Shown here piece by piece: positions 56,069 through 64,000 of a stretch of 64,000 nucleotides of DNA. The stretch lies in the NCBI RefSeq assembly GCF_014640555.1, contig NZ_BMHE01000002.1:107890-171889 (forward strand), read 5' to 3'. The DNA comes from Paenibacillus marchantiophytorum (GTDB lineage Bacteria; Bacillota; Bacilli; Paenibacillales; NBRC-103111). Position 1 is the first letter of the stretch. Every line of letters begins with the position of its first letter. The notes below the pieces were generated by a model. The model saw nothing but the letters and a program-made list of their open reading frames with translations. It was not told the DNA's origin and did no database searches. The translations under genes were made by a program, and so were the position numbers.

Positions 56069-57151
56069 ATGAGGAAAAGAGGATTTGAAACCGACATGGC
56101 TAAAGCAAAAATCACGGAGCTTGATATCGTAAGAGCATTCGCCATCCTTGCTGTCGTGCTGATTCACGTGACAGCTGATTGGACAGTGGATCCGGCTCTG
56201 AAAGGCAGCAGTACGCAACTGCTCGTTTTATTTGTAAACAAAATCAGCTATTTCGCAGTTCCTGTTTTTATTTTCTTGAGCGGCATAGTCTTGTTCTATA
56301 TTTATACGGACAATTGGAGCGCAAAGCAGGCAGGCATCTTCTACTGGAAACGTGTCCGGCAAGTTTTGATTCCTTATATTGTTTGGTCATTTTTCTACTA
56401 TTTATATAATCCTTGGTTATGGACGCCCGAACATCCGTTAAAGCTTGATTTCAGCGTGTTTTTGGAGCAGCTGAAATGGGCGGATTCTGGGTATCACTTG
56501 TATTTTATGATCATTATCGTCCAATTCTATGTTCTGTTTCCATTGTTGGTTTGGGCAGTTAGGCAGGCAGCATGGTTCAAGCGAACATTAGCTTTGTGGG
56601 GACTAGCTATTCAAGCTGGCGTGTATATTTATAGCCATTGGTTCGGTACGATAAGTCACAAGCCAGAACTGTGTATCACGTATTTCGGATACTTCCTCAT
56701 TGGCGGCGCCATCGGTATCAACTATGCAGCCTTCCGCGCCTGGTTGGATCGCAACAAAGCATGGGTGCTCCCGGCAACACTCCTTATCGGACTTACGTAC
56801 GCCTCGCTGTATTTGCTTGGATTAAAAGGATATCAATTCGAAAATACTTGGTTTGAACTATTATGGCTGTTATACAGCGTAGGCATTGGTGTCAGCTTTA
56901 TTTGGATCGCCAAATGGATGCAGCAGCAAATGGCTGGCTTAGCGCGCTTCTTTGTTTCCTTGGGTTCCGTATCATTCGGTGTATATCTCATGCACCCAGC
57001 GCTGCTGTCTTTATGGAAATACAAAGTTCATGTGCCAGGCTCGATTATTCTGTTCAATGTGTACAATGTAATCGTGTTTGTGCTCATTGTGTCAATTCCT
57101 TGGATATTAACGCTGGTATATAGAAATGCAAGGAAATGGTTGTCTATTTGA
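56069..57151 (+). CDS. Membrane acyltransferase (Acyltransf_3/OatA-WecH type)
   Basis: 360 residues with about ten membrane helices. The N-terminal [21 protein letters not shown] carries the conserved His of the family; [29 protein letters not shown] and [13 protein letters not shown] are further signatures. It transfers acetyl or similar groups to cell-surface glycans. The ATG at 56069 (AAAGGG upstream) or the ATG at 56096 could be used. The following terminator shows it is the last gene of its unit. Confidence 0.85.
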   Translation: MRKRGFETDMAKAKITELDIVRAFAILAVVLIHVTADWTVDPALKGSSTQLLVLFVNKISYFAVPVFIFLSGIVLFYIYTDNWSAKQAGIFYWKRVRQVLIPYIVWSFFYYLYNPWLWTPEHPLKLDFSVFLEQLKWADSGYHLYFMIIIVQFYVLFPLLVWAVRQAAWFKRTLALWGLAIQAGVYIYSHWFGTISHKPELCITYFGYFLIGGAIGINYAAFRAWLDRNKAWVLPATLLIGLTYASLYLLGLKGYQFENTWFELLWLLYSVGIGVSFIWIAKWMQQQMAGLARFFVSLGSVSFGVYLMHPALLSLWKYKVHVPGSIILFNVYNVIVFVLIVSIPWILTLVYRNARKWLSI

Positions 57152-57208
57152 TGGTGGCTATGGAACATAAGCCCTTCAAGCTTGCGTATTGATCACAGAT
57201 TGAGAGAG

Positions 57209-57233
57209 AACCTAGCCTGCGGCTAGGTTTTTT
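57209..57233 (+). terminator. Terminator after the acyltransferase
   Basis: AACCTAGCC-TGC-GGCTAGGTT perfect stem with a T-run. The same CCTAGCC/GGCTAGG hairpin appears between units of the 1-900 array. Confidence 0.92.
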
Positions 57234-57310
57234 GTGAGGAATTTATATGTTTTGGAGTGATCGAGGAGTTAGCCGAGTTGCCCGAGTTGCCGGAGTTGCA
57301 TCGTGCAGGG

Positions 57311-57492
57311 AGGGAACTACAGTGCGCTATAGTAGCAAAAAGTGACATGATCGGGAGGGAGGGGGAACTATAGTACGCTATTTTGCTGTTTGCTGGGAAT
57401 TTTCAACGCTTTTTGTGGAAGTAAGACCCTGTAGTTCCTCTATTACCCTCGCATCCCTGCTTTTTGCCTAATTAGCGTCCTCTAGTTCCCTT
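57311..57492. repeat. Four-arm palindromic intergenic repeat, family B copy B2
   Basis: Arms: AGGGAACTACAGTGCGCTAT (57311), GGGAACTATAGTACGCTATT (57363), inverted GACCCTGTAGTTCCTCTATT (57425) and TTAGCGTCCTCTAGTTCCCT (57472). Similarity to copy B3 extends outside the core: TTTATATGTTTTGGAGTGA upstream (57242-57260) and AAGAGGCTCAT...GGGC downstream (to about 57535). The element sits between the acyltransferase terminator and the lacI promoter. Confidence 0.92.
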
Positions 57493-57558
57493 AATAAGAT
57501 CTGATACTAGTAAGAGGCTCATTTCTTAGGGCAGTATAGCCGGTTTTCTTCATACCTA

Positions 57559-57614
57559 TTGACATTCGTGAGCAATAAAAATACAATGAAATCATAAAAT
57601 ATACTCGAGTAAAT
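57559..57614 (+). promoter_or_regulatory. lacI-gene promoter with operator O1
   Basis: TTGACA (57559-57564), a 17-bp spacer and TACAAT (57582-57587). ATATACTCGAGTAAAT at 57599-57614 differs by one base from the perfect 16-bp palindrome ATTTACTCGAGTAAAT found before the PhyH gene. Its position just after the -10 suggests autorepression. Confidence 0.82.
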
Positions 57615-57632
57615 TCCGAGGGGGGAGGATGT

Positions 57633-58622
57633 ATGGTTACACGAAAAGATGTTGCAGAGCGCGCTGGTGTCTCCGTTGCTGTTGTATCCTATGTGATGAA
57701 CAATAAGACCAATGTCAAGGAAACTACGCGCAACAAGGTGCTGGCTGTTATTCAGGAATTGGATTATCGACCCAACCTTGTAGCTAGAAGTATGAAAACC
57801 AAGAAGACCCAACAGCTCGCTGTGCTTGTCAATAACTTAGGAAACCCTTTTGAAGCGGGGATTCTGATTAGTCTTGAGCGAAGCGCGATGGAACGCGGCT
57901 ATTTTCTTTTCTTTCAAAAATTTCAACCCCAACAAGAAGAAAGTCTCAAGTCGTTGTTTGCTGGAAGAGTAGATGGCATTATTCTTTTGGGTCAAAGTCT
58001 AGCGATGACAACAATCGAATATTTTCAACAACAAGGTATCCCTGTTATTTCAATTATGGAGCCTAGCTCCAACGAGAAGGGCATTGTTCCGTTTCTTGAT
58101 ATTGATTGGGCCTCTGCGATGAAACAGCTGTTTGTACATTTGAAAAGTCGCGGCTACCGATCCATCGCTTATCTGACAGCAGGTCAGCAAATGAGCTCGC
58201 AGCATTATGAAGTGCGTAACCGAGCTTTGATTCATGCGGCAGGCGAAGAGGATATACAACTCGATGAATTGATTGAGGTCGATTCCTGTAATTTCGAGAC
58301 GGCTTACAGGCATTTGGTGGCCAAATGGACGTCGCAGTCCGATTTTTCCTATCAAGCGCTTTTATGTGTCAATGATTTAACGGCTGCAGGTGCTGTTGCT
58401 GCTTGCAAACAGCTGGGGATTAGTGTACCCGAGCGGTTGGCAATCGTAGGCTGCGAGGATATTCTCATGTCATCCCAAACATCACCGACAATTACCACGA
58501 TTCACTACCCAAGACTAGCCATTGGCGAGGCGACGCTTGAGCGGATGCTTGCGCTTATTCAAGGGCAAGCGGTTAAGAATGAAATCTTAAAGAATGAATT
58601 GGTTGTTCGAGAAAGCACGTAG
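57633..58622 (+). CDS. LacI-family transcriptional regulator
   Basis: 329 residues. The N-terminal helix-turn-helix and hinge (TRKDVAERAGVSVAVVSYVMNNKTNVKE, then YRPNLVARSMKTKKT) precede a periplasmic-binding-protein-like sensor domain (QLAVLVNNLGNPFEAGILISLE, DGIILLGQS, ALLCVNDLTAAGAV). The effector is unknown. Twin CTCGAG-centred operators before this gene and before phyH indicate that it controls itself and the neighbouring dioxygenase. GGGGGAGG lies upstream of the ATG. Confidence 0.92.
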   Translation: MVTRKDVAERAGVSVAVVSYVMNNKTNVKETTRNKVLAVIQELDYRPNLVARSMKTKKTQQLAVLVNNLGNPFEAGILISLERSAMERGYFLFFQKFQPQQEESLKSLFAGRVDGIILLGQSLAMTTIEYFQQQGIPVISIMEPSSNEKGIVPFLDIDWASAMKQLFVHLKSRGYRSIAYLTAGQQMSSQHYEVRNRALIHAAGEEDIQLDELIEVDSCNFETAYRHLVAKWTSQSDFSYQALLCVNDLTAAGAVAACKQLGISVPERLAIVGCEDILMSSQTSPTITTIHYPRLAIGEATLERMLALIQGQAVKNEILKNELVVREST

Positions 58623-58663
58623 GAAGTGCCCCCAGGAATAGGGGGAATATTTTTTAAGTTAAA

Positions 58664-58679
58664 ATTTACTCGAGTAAAT
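58664..58679. promoter_or_regulatory. Operator O2 upstream of the PhyH gene
   Basis: Perfect 16-bp palindrome ATTTACTCGAGTAAAT with a central CG, as expected for a LacI-family operator. It lies 27 bp before the phyH start. No strong separate -35/-10 is visible here. Confidence 0.82.
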
Positions 58680-58705
58680 ACAACGAATCCATGGAGGAAT
58701 ACGAG

Positions 58706-59509
58706 ATGAATCAACGTACATTGGAGATTGCACCTTTAGTTAAACAGTTTAATCAGGACGGGTATCTAATCTTGCGGAATATCCTTTCCAGCGAGCAAGT
58801 TGCCCATTTGAATGGTGCCATTGACCATATTCTCTCGGAGGAGAAACAGTCTCTGGCTCACAATATTTATCATAGCGTGGAGCGGCATCCGGCTATTGCT
58901 TCTCTCATCGATGAACCGACACTGCTGCCGCTTATCGTTAATTTGTTAGGGTATAACATTCAGTTGCATATTTCTCATTTGACGGTACGGGAGCCTAATC
59001 CCAATGATCTGAAGACCGAGACGAATAGTTTCATTAATTGGCATCAGGACGGTCCTAGTCCCCATTTTCCAATGATCAATGGATTAACGTCCATGTATTA
59101 TATCAAAATCTGCTATATCCTTAGCGATATGTCTGAGCCGGACAGAGGCAATACGAAGATCATTCCTGGCAGTCACCGGATGCCTGATTATCGTCCTGTT
59201 CAGGGCAATGTTGATCTGCCGCTCGAAGGCGAGACGCAGGTATGCGGCAAACCGGGGGATGTGTTTATTTTTGCGCAGAACCTGTGGCATGCGGGGGGCG
59301 TCAATCGCTCGGATTTTACGCGCAGACAGCTGTTCATGGGTTATAGCCCAATATGGATGAGACCGATTGATTACCACAAGGCGTCAGAGGATTTGTTGAA
59401 GAACGCGTCGCCTGAAGTCCGTCAGCTGTTAGGGGACATTAGCCCGAATCCCTTTAAGCACTATGTGCCTGATGCGGATATGGTGCCTCTGAATAAGCTC
59501 TTTGTATAG
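58706..59509 (+). CDS. Phytanoyl-CoA dioxygenase (PhyH) family protein
   Basis: 267 residues from the ATG at 58706 (GGAGG 8 bp upstream). An Fe(II)/2-oxoglutarate oxygenase with the iron triad H113, D115 (NWHQDGP) and H195 (NLWHAGG), and R206/R207 placed to bind 2-oxoglutarate. The wider family hydroxylates diverse small molecules; the substrate is unknown. Control by the adjacent LacI regulator suggests a catabolic role. Confidence 0.88.
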   Translation: MNQRTLEIAPLVKQFNQDGYLILRNILSSEQVAHLNGAIDHILSEEKQSLAHNIYHSVERHPAIASLIDEPTLLPLIVNLLGYNIQLHISHLTVREPNPNDLKTETNSFINWHQDGPSPHFPMINGLTSMYYIKICYILSDMSEPDRGNTKIIPGSHRMPDYRPVQGNVDLPLEGETQVCGKPGDVFIFAQNLWHAGGVNRSDFTRRQLFMGYSPIWMRPIDYHKASEDLLKNASPEVRQLLGDISPNPFKHYVPDADMVPLNKLFV

Positions 59510-59516
59510 CAAAAAG

Positions 59517-59568
59517 ATTGCCAAACCACCGGTCTCTTAGACCGGTTGGCTGTGGCAATTTTTTTTTA
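59517..59568 (+). terminator. Terminator after the PhyH gene
   Basis: Nested stem: ATTGCCA / TGGCAAT outside and ACCGGTC / GACCGGT inside, followed by a 9-nt T-run. Confidence 0.92.
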
Positions 59569-59631
59569 TATATAAGAGTTTATATGTTTTGGAGTGAGCG
59601 CGGAGTTACTCCAGCCGCCTTGTGCGAACAG

Positions 59632-59812
59632 AGGGAACTACAGTCCGCTATTCTAGCCAAAAGTATCCATATCGCGGGGGTGAGGGAACTCCAGTCCGCT
59701 ATTTTGCTGTTTCAAGGCAAATTCAGCGTTTTTCGTGGAAATAAGACCCTGTAGTTCCGCTAATACCCTAGCATCCCTGCTATTTGCCTATATAGCGTCC
59801 TCTAGTTCCCTT
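59632..59812. repeat. Four-arm palindromic intergenic repeat, family B copy B3
   Basis: Arms: AGGGAACTACAGTCCGCTAT (59632), AGGGAACTCCAGTCCGCTAT (59683), inverted GACCCTGTAGTTCCGCTAAT (59745) and ATAGCGTCCTCTAGTTCCCT (59792). Flanks are conserved with B2 (TTTATATGTTTTGGAGTGA at 59578; AAGAGGCTGAT...GGGC to about 59855). It lies between the 3' ends of phyH and the decayed OYE gene. An open frame through it (RELQSAIL repeated) is an artefact of the repeat. Confidence 0.92.
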
Positions 59813-59946
59813 AACAGGTTTTATCGCTACTAAGAGGCTGATCTCTCAGGGCGGCGAAGCCGTTTTTCTTTATTGTTGCGGTTTTGCCGACTGATAAGAT
59901 AGTAGGCTAATTCTAGGCCATACTTGGATCTTGAGACAGCCTTATC

Positions 59947-60902
59947 TTAGTAGGCCCGGATATACGGCTGCGGGATGCTGGTGTGATTGCTTTTCAAGGC
60001 AACAGCAGCATGTGTCGCCCAGTAAGGGTCACGCAGCATGCCGCGCGCAATGGCAACCAAATCGGCATCTTCGTTGCCGATAACGGATTGAGCGAGCGCA
60101 GGATCCTCCAGCATGCCGACTGCGATGACAGGCACTTGCAGCGCTTCACGAATCTGGCGCGCGAAAGGCACTTGATAACCGGGATAGTTGCCCGGTTTTC
60201 TTTGGCCAGCAGGGCCCTCTCCGCCTGAACTCACATGAAAAGCATCGACGCCAGCAGCCTGATAGGCTTTGGACAGCTCGATAGCATGATCGATATCATA
60301 GCCGCCGTCCGCGTACTCGACGGCAGAGATGCGGAAGATGAGCGGCATATCTGCCGGCATTTCTTTTTTCACAGCTTGAATGACTTCTACGCCGAATCGG
60401 GCGAGATCCTGACCATATTCATCTTCTCTTTTGTTCGTGAGCGGTGATTGGAATTGGTGAATCAAGTAACCATGAGCGCCATGAAGCTCAAGTGCATCTA
60501 CACCAGCTTGGACCGCGCGGCGGGCAGCATCGGCAAATTGGCCAACCACTGCCTGAACTTCGCTTGTTGTCAGAGCGTGGGGCATTTTGTAAGGAGCGCC
60601 TGGAAATTGGATAGCGGATGGAGCTACAGGTACTGCCGCATCTTCGGCTTTACGCCCCGCATGGGCAATTTGAATGCCGATTTTGGCGCCATGGGCATGG
60701 ACGCCATCTATGATTCTGGCGAATGCCGGGATATGTTCATCCGACCAAATGCCCAAATCACCATCGGTAATTCGACCGTCAGGATGGACATCCGTCATTT
60801 CCATGATTAAGAGCCCAGTACCGCCAATTGCGCGGCTTACATAATGGACATAATGCCATTCATTCGGTTGAGGTCATAAGGTGTGAATAAATCTTTTTTC
60901 AT
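59947..60902 (-). pseudogene. Old-yellow-enzyme NADH:flavin oxidoreductase (YqjM-like), deleted
   Basis: The start is intact (ATG at 60902, GGAGG 8 bp upstream; KKDLFTPYDLNR). After 12 residues the expected FMN-binding segment (about 35 residues around the PMCMY-type motif) is missing. The protein resumes in another frame at NEWHYVHYVSRAIGGTGLLIMEMTDV. The rest is complete: GIQIAHAGRK, ELHGAHGYLIHQFQSPLTNKREDEYG, AVGMLEDP, IARGMLRDPYW. An ATG at 60804 could start a truncated 285-residue protein, but without the N-terminal strand it would hardly bind FMN. Confidence 0.8.
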
Positions 60903-60966
60903 GTGAAAATCCTCCATCCGATAAATCGTGCTCTTTATCTCTAGTGACAAGTTGCGGTTCTGGTGA

Positions 60967-61686
60967 TTATTGCGGATTGGTTGTCCAAATGCCCGCTGTT
61001 TTAATGAATACACGATTAGGCAGCTTCAAAGTGGCCAAAAGGAGTTCTGCTACATCCTCAGGCTGCATCATGCGATCTTCGTCTCCGATGGGAAGTCCGG
61101 TATTGACGGCAAGATCAGTATTAACCGTGCTGGGCGTAAGGGCAGTAACACGAATGTTCGATTTGCGCACCTCTTGCATCAGGGATTCCGTCAAACCAAG
61201 GATGGCGAATTTGGAGGCGCAATAAGCAGAACCTGTGGCAAATCCACGCTCTCCTGCGGTAGACGCAATGTTGACAATACTGCCGCTGCGCTGCTCGAGC
61301 ATGGATGGGAGAACAGCCCGTGTTACATAATAAGTTCCCAAGAGATTGGTTTGAATGATGCGCTCCCACTGCTCAGACTCCATTTCAACCAAAGTGCCGA
61401 ACTGCGCTACGCCTGCATTATTGAGCAGGATGTCAACCGATCCCAGCTCCTGAATAAGGCCTTCAATCGCTCGATCAGCCTCATCCTTATTGGAAATATC
61501 CGCAGTGGCGATATAAACCTTAACTCCGTAGGTGCTTGTTAGATGCTGTTTAAGAGTCTCCAAGTCACTTTGACTTCTGGAAAGCAGTCCTAGATGCACC
61601 CCTTCTTTGGCTAATGCAATGGCAGCAGCTTTGCCGATACCTTTTCCGGCGCCAGTTAAAAGTGCTTTTTTATCTTTTAAATCCAT
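60967..61686 (-). CDS. Short-chain dehydrogenase/reductase (FabG-like)
   Basis: 239-residue classical SDR: cofactor loop TGAGKGIG (11-18), NNAG (89-92), catalytic S142, Y155 and K159 (YCASK). RSQ after the second strand suggests NADPH preference. The substrate is unknown; similar proteins reduce 3-oxoacyl or other carbonyl compounds. GGAGAGAA precedes the ATG. It is upstream of the decayed OYE gene and probably shared a transcript with it. Confidence 0.9.
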   Translation of the reverse strand: MDLKDKKALLTGAGKGIGKAAAIALAKEGVHLGLLSRSQSDLETLKQHLTSTYGVKVYIATADISNKDEADRAIEGLIQELGSVDILLNNAGVAQFGTLVEMESEQWERIIQTNLLGTYYVTRAVLPSMLEQRSGSIVNIASTAGERGFATGSAYCASKFAILGLTESLMQEVRKSNIRVTALTPSTVNTDLAVNTGLPIGDEDRMMQPEDVAELLLATLKLPNRVFIKTAGIWTTNPQ

Positions 61687-61845
61687 ATGTTCTCTCCTTC
61701 TCTGTGGTCAGAAAGCCTATTTACTGGGATTCCCCAGCAGGTCTGACAACTATGCATTCTATTATCTGCTGTTATATAATTAATAACAAGTACCCACTTT
61801 TTTGTAAGATAGTATCTTTTAGTATACTTTAAGGAGTCGTTTGCT

Positions 61846-61962
61846 TTGGTTGAAACGACTTTGAAAGTCATGGGGGCAAAGGAAGCCTGTTTACGGGAAT
61901 TAGAGGATGATGCAAGGTATGGCGCGAAGACCATGTTCGGTGGTCATGCAAATCTAGAATAA
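61846..61962 (+). pseudogene. Remnant of an HxlR-type regulator
   Basis: A 38-codon frame behind AAGGAG (TTG start). VETTLKVMGAKE resembles the conserved start of HxlR winged-helix regulators (VEATLEVIGGKW). LRELEDDARYG then resembles their LRELEEDGLI wing segment, which normally lies about 45 residues later. An internal deletion joining the two would explain both. HxlR proteins often sense quinones or aldehydes and control divergent SDR, OYE and nitroreductase genes, as found here. The match is short, hence uncertain. Confidence 0.45.
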
Positions 61963-62095
61963 TTTCTGACAAGCTTCTGAAAGCTATAGGCGATTAGGCC
62001 TAACGCTGCCGAAGTTTGTTTTTGCTTATTTCATATTATTAATTTACAAAAAGTAAGCAGATGCTTATAGTAATATAAAAACGGAGGTTACCTGT

Positions 62096-63106
62096 ATGAT
62101 TCCTTTTTCTATTCTAGACTTGGCTCCTGTCATTGTAGGCGGGACGCCCCGAGATTCGTTCCAACGTTCGCTGGATTTGGCTCAACATGCCGAGAAGTGG
62201 GGCTATCACCGCTACTGGCTGGCAGAGCATCACAATATGCCGGGCATCGCTAGTTCAGCGACGTCCTTGATCATCAGCCATGTTGCCAGTGGGACAAAGA
62301 AAATCCGTGTAGGCTCTGGCGGCATCATGCTGCCTAATCATGCGCCGCTCGTCATCGCCGAGCAATTCGGCACCCTGGAATCGTTGTATCCAGGTCGTAT
62401 CGATTTGGGCTTGGGACGAGCGCCAGGATCAGATCAACCTGCTATGCGGGCATTGCGCCGTGGTCTTGGCAGCGATGGTCATGATTTCCCCGAGATGCTT
62501 AGTGAACTGCGCGGCTATCTAGACCCATCGTTAGGGACAGCTATGCCAGGCGTGCGAGCTTTCCCTGGAGAAGGCTTGAACATCCCGATCTGGCTGCTCG
62601 GTTCCAGCGGTTTCAGCGCACAGTTGGCAGGCCAGCTTGGTTTGCCGTTTGCGTTTGCCAGCCATTTTGCACCTGGCTACTTGCTTCCTGCACTTGACTT
62701 GTATCGGAGCAGCTTCCGTCCTTCGGATGTGCTAAGCAAGCCTTATGCTATGGTAGGAATCAACATCATCGCAGCGGATACCGACGAGGAGGCTCAGAAG
62801 CTGGCGACTTCGCAACTGCAGCAATTCCTGAATATTATCCGCGGCCGTACCGGACTGCTGAATCCTCCGGTTGACAGCATGGATGACCTCTGGACACCGA
62901 CAGAAAAAATGTACGTTCAGCAGCAATTAAGTTATTCGCTTGTCGGGAGCCGAGAGACAATTCACGCGAAGATGCAGCAGGTTCAGCAGCAAACGCAGGC
63001 TGACGAGTGGATTATTGCTGGACAAATTTATGACCATGAGGCACGATTGAAATCATACCAAATTGTGGCTGAACTGAGGGAAGAATTGAATCCCTCAAGC
63101 GAATAA
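62096..63106 (+). CDS. LLM-class flavin-dependent oxidoreductase
   Basis: 336 residues of the luciferase-like monooxygenase fold (YceB/MsnO8-type group). Motifs: [14 protein letters not shown] at the N-terminus, [62 protein letters not shown], and [28 protein letters not shown]. It uses reduced flavin; the substrate is unknown. CGGAGG lies upstream of the ATG. It may be co-transcribed with the nitroreductase 85 bp downstream. Confidence 0.9.
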   Translation: MIPFSILDLAPVIVGGTPRDSFQRSLDLAQHAEKWGYHRYWLAEHHNMPGIASSATSLIISHVASGTKKIRVGSGGIMLPNHAPLVIAEQFGTLESLYPGRIDLGLGRAPGSDQPAMRALRRGLGSDGHDFPEMLSELRGYLDPSLGTAMPGVRAFPGEGLNIPIWLLGSSGFSAQLAGQLGLPFAFASHFAPGYLLPALDLYRSSFRPSDVLSKPYAMVGINIIAADTDEEAQKLATSQLQQFLNIIRGRTGLLNPPVDSMDDLWTPTEKMYVQQQLSYSLVGSRETIHAKMQQVQQQTQADEWIIAGQIYDHEARLKSYQIVAELREELNPSSE

Positions 63107-63191
63107 ATAGAGCACACAGGTTGATCTGTCGACCATACCCTTGGAGACTTTCTCATATAAGGTACTTTTATAGAAGGAAGGTTGTTATACC

Positions 63192-63920
63192 ATGAATGAA
63201 ATCATTTCTTTACTGCAAAATCACCGCTCGATTCGTAAATTTACGGATCAACCCGTAAGTCAGGATCAGCTGAACGCGATACTGGCTTCGGCGCAAGCTG
63301 CTTCGACCTCAAGCAACATGCAAGCTTACAGTGTTATCCATGTCAAAGACGAAGGGCTCAATAGCCAACTGGCTGCATGGGCCGGCAATCAACCCTATGT
63401 CAGCGAGTGTCCGCTGTTTCTCGTCTGGTGCGCTGATTTGCATCGCTACGAGCAAGCTGTTCAGCGTCATGGCGACACCTCTGTTACCGGCAATGCGGAG
63501 AACTTCATCGTTGCCACGGTCGATGCGGCACTGGCTGCGCAGAACGCCGCTGTTGCGGCTGAGTCGCTGGGCTTCGGCGTGGTCTACATCGGCGGGCTGC
63601 GCAATAAGCCAGCTGAAGTTTCCGCGCTGCTTGGCTTGCCGCAGCTGGTGTACCCGGTCTTCGGCATGTGCATCGGCGTGCCGGATCAGGAGCCGCTGCC
63701 AAGGCCGCGGCTGCCGCTAGAGGCCGTATACCATGAGAATCGGTATACGGACAACAAGGTCGCGGTCGACGAGTACGACGAGAGCATCCGCGACTATATG
63801 CACGTACGCTCGGACGGCAAAGTCGATACGACCTGGTCCAAGGAAATGGCGGCCAAAGCGCAGCGGCCGCGCGAGCACATGAAAGCGTTCCTGAGCACGC
63901 AAGGCTTCGAAGTGGAATAA
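63192..63920 (+). CDS. NfsA-like NADPH nitroreductase
   Basis: A 242-residue FMN-binding nitroreductase: LLQNHRSIRKFTDQPVSQDQL with the FMN-phosphate HRSIRKF motif, AQAASTSSNMQAYSVI, VAAESLGFGVVYIGGLRNKP and MCIGVPDQEPLPRPRLPLEAVYHENRY typical of the NfsA/Frp group. It reduces quinones, nitro compounds or flavins. GAAGGAAGG precedes the ATG. The 63520-63890 part is notably GC-rich. Confidence 0.92.
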   Translation: MNEIISLLQNHRSIRKFTDQPVSQDQLNAILASAQAASTSSNMQAYSVIHVKDEGLNSQLAAWAGNQPYVSECPLFLVWCADLHRYEQAVQRHGDTSVTGNAENFIVATVDAALAAQNAAVAAESLGFGVVYIGGLRNKPAEVSALLGLPQLVYPVFGMCIGVPDQEPLPRPRLPLEAVYHENRYTDNKVAVDEYDESIRDYMHVRSDGKVDTTWSKEMAAKAQRPREHMKAFLSTQGFEVE

Positions 63921-63952
63921 AGCGCTAATCTTACGCTTGGACTCATATCTCG

Positions 63953-63997
63953 AGAACTTGTCTCATACAATGAAGGGAGCAGGAGACAGGTTCTTTG
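63953..63997 (+). terminator. Terminator after the nitroreductase
   Basis: AGAACTTGTCTC / GAGACAGGTTCT 12-bp stem with one mismatch and an 18-nt loop, followed by TTTGATT at the window edge. Confidence 0.65.
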
Positions 63998-64000
63998 ATT

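Noticed and set aside
59518..59754. A 78-codon open frame with repeated RELQSAIL peptides
   Set aside because: It begins in the terminator stem of the PhyH gene and runs through family B repeat B3; it has no ribosome binding site, and the peptide repetition mirrors the DNA arms.
61677..61934. Minus-strand 85-codon frame between the SDR and LLM genes
   Set aside because: It overlaps the SDR start and the HxlR-like remnant on the other strand; no plausible initiation site or known family.

Overview
The window looks like chromosome from an aerobic, endospore-forming member of the Bacillota, most likely Paenibacillus or a close relative. Pointers are the cotJABC spore-coat operon, a GerPF-like germination protein, a block of YheC/YheD coat-associated ATP-grasp proteins next to yheA, a Bacillus-type sufCDSUB operon, a polytomic-type LplABC sugar ABC transporter beside AraC regulators, and strong AGGAGG ribosome binding sites with frequent TTG/GTG starts. 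Taxonomy is inferred from gene content only. No rRNA, tRNA, CRISPR array, intact transposase or prophage was seen.

Layout. 1-1.8 kb: a 295-bp unit repeated three times in tandem, followed by a decayed Rpn/PD-(D/E)XK nuclease gene. 1.9-5.8 kb: mtnKA (methionine salvage), dps, a small secreted protein and a DUF1802 gene. 5.9-11.3 kb: sufC-sufD-sufS-sufU-sufB (iron-sulfur cluster assembly) with a Fur-like box in its leader. 11.6-13.4 kb: a PH-domain protein and an NlpC/P60 lipoprotein. 13.9-17.1 kb: a five-gene operon with a glutathionylspermidine-synthase-like ATP-grasp enzyme and a DUF350 membrane protein, reminiscent of the poorly understood yjfLMC/ygiBC neighbourhoods. 17.2-24 kb: two HD-GYP phosphodiesterases, moeB with a fused moaD-moaE, a 5'-nucleotidase-type phosphoesterase with a structured leader, and uppP. 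24-30 kb: MMPL transporter, YfkAB radical SAM protein, CNNM/CorC-type protein and AI-2E-family permease. 30-39.5 kb: a partly decayed carbohydrate locus. Its membrane AraC regulator and LplBCA transporter are intact, but the ROK kinase, SIS isomerase, GH2 beta-mannosidase and cupin-AraC regulator are broken. 39.5-47 kb: a secreted NlpC/P60 protein, cotJABC, a YdcF protein, nagBA, a HAD phosphatase, a GerPF-like gene and a CDF zinc exporter with an ArsR-type operator. 47-54 kb: five tandem YheC/YheD paralogues and yheA. 54-57 kb: ApbE plus a ferric-reductase-like haem membrane protein, then an acyltransferase. 57.6-64 kb: a LacI regulator with a matching pair of operators and a PhyH dioxygenase, then a redox-enzyme cluster (decayed OYE, SDR, decayed HxlR-like regulator, LLM oxidoreductase, nitroreductase).

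The most unusual structure lies between genes. Two dispersed repeat families, A (three tandem plus two single copies) and B (three copies), each about 180 bp, share one architecture: two direct arms followed by two inverted arms, each arm centred on GAACT-N6-8-CGCTAT or a close variant. They carry no gene, sit mostly at 3' ends, and can fold into large hairpins or cruciforms. A second theme is gene decay: at least five genes carry internal deletions or frameshifts, several with a clean start codon and ribosome binding site still present.
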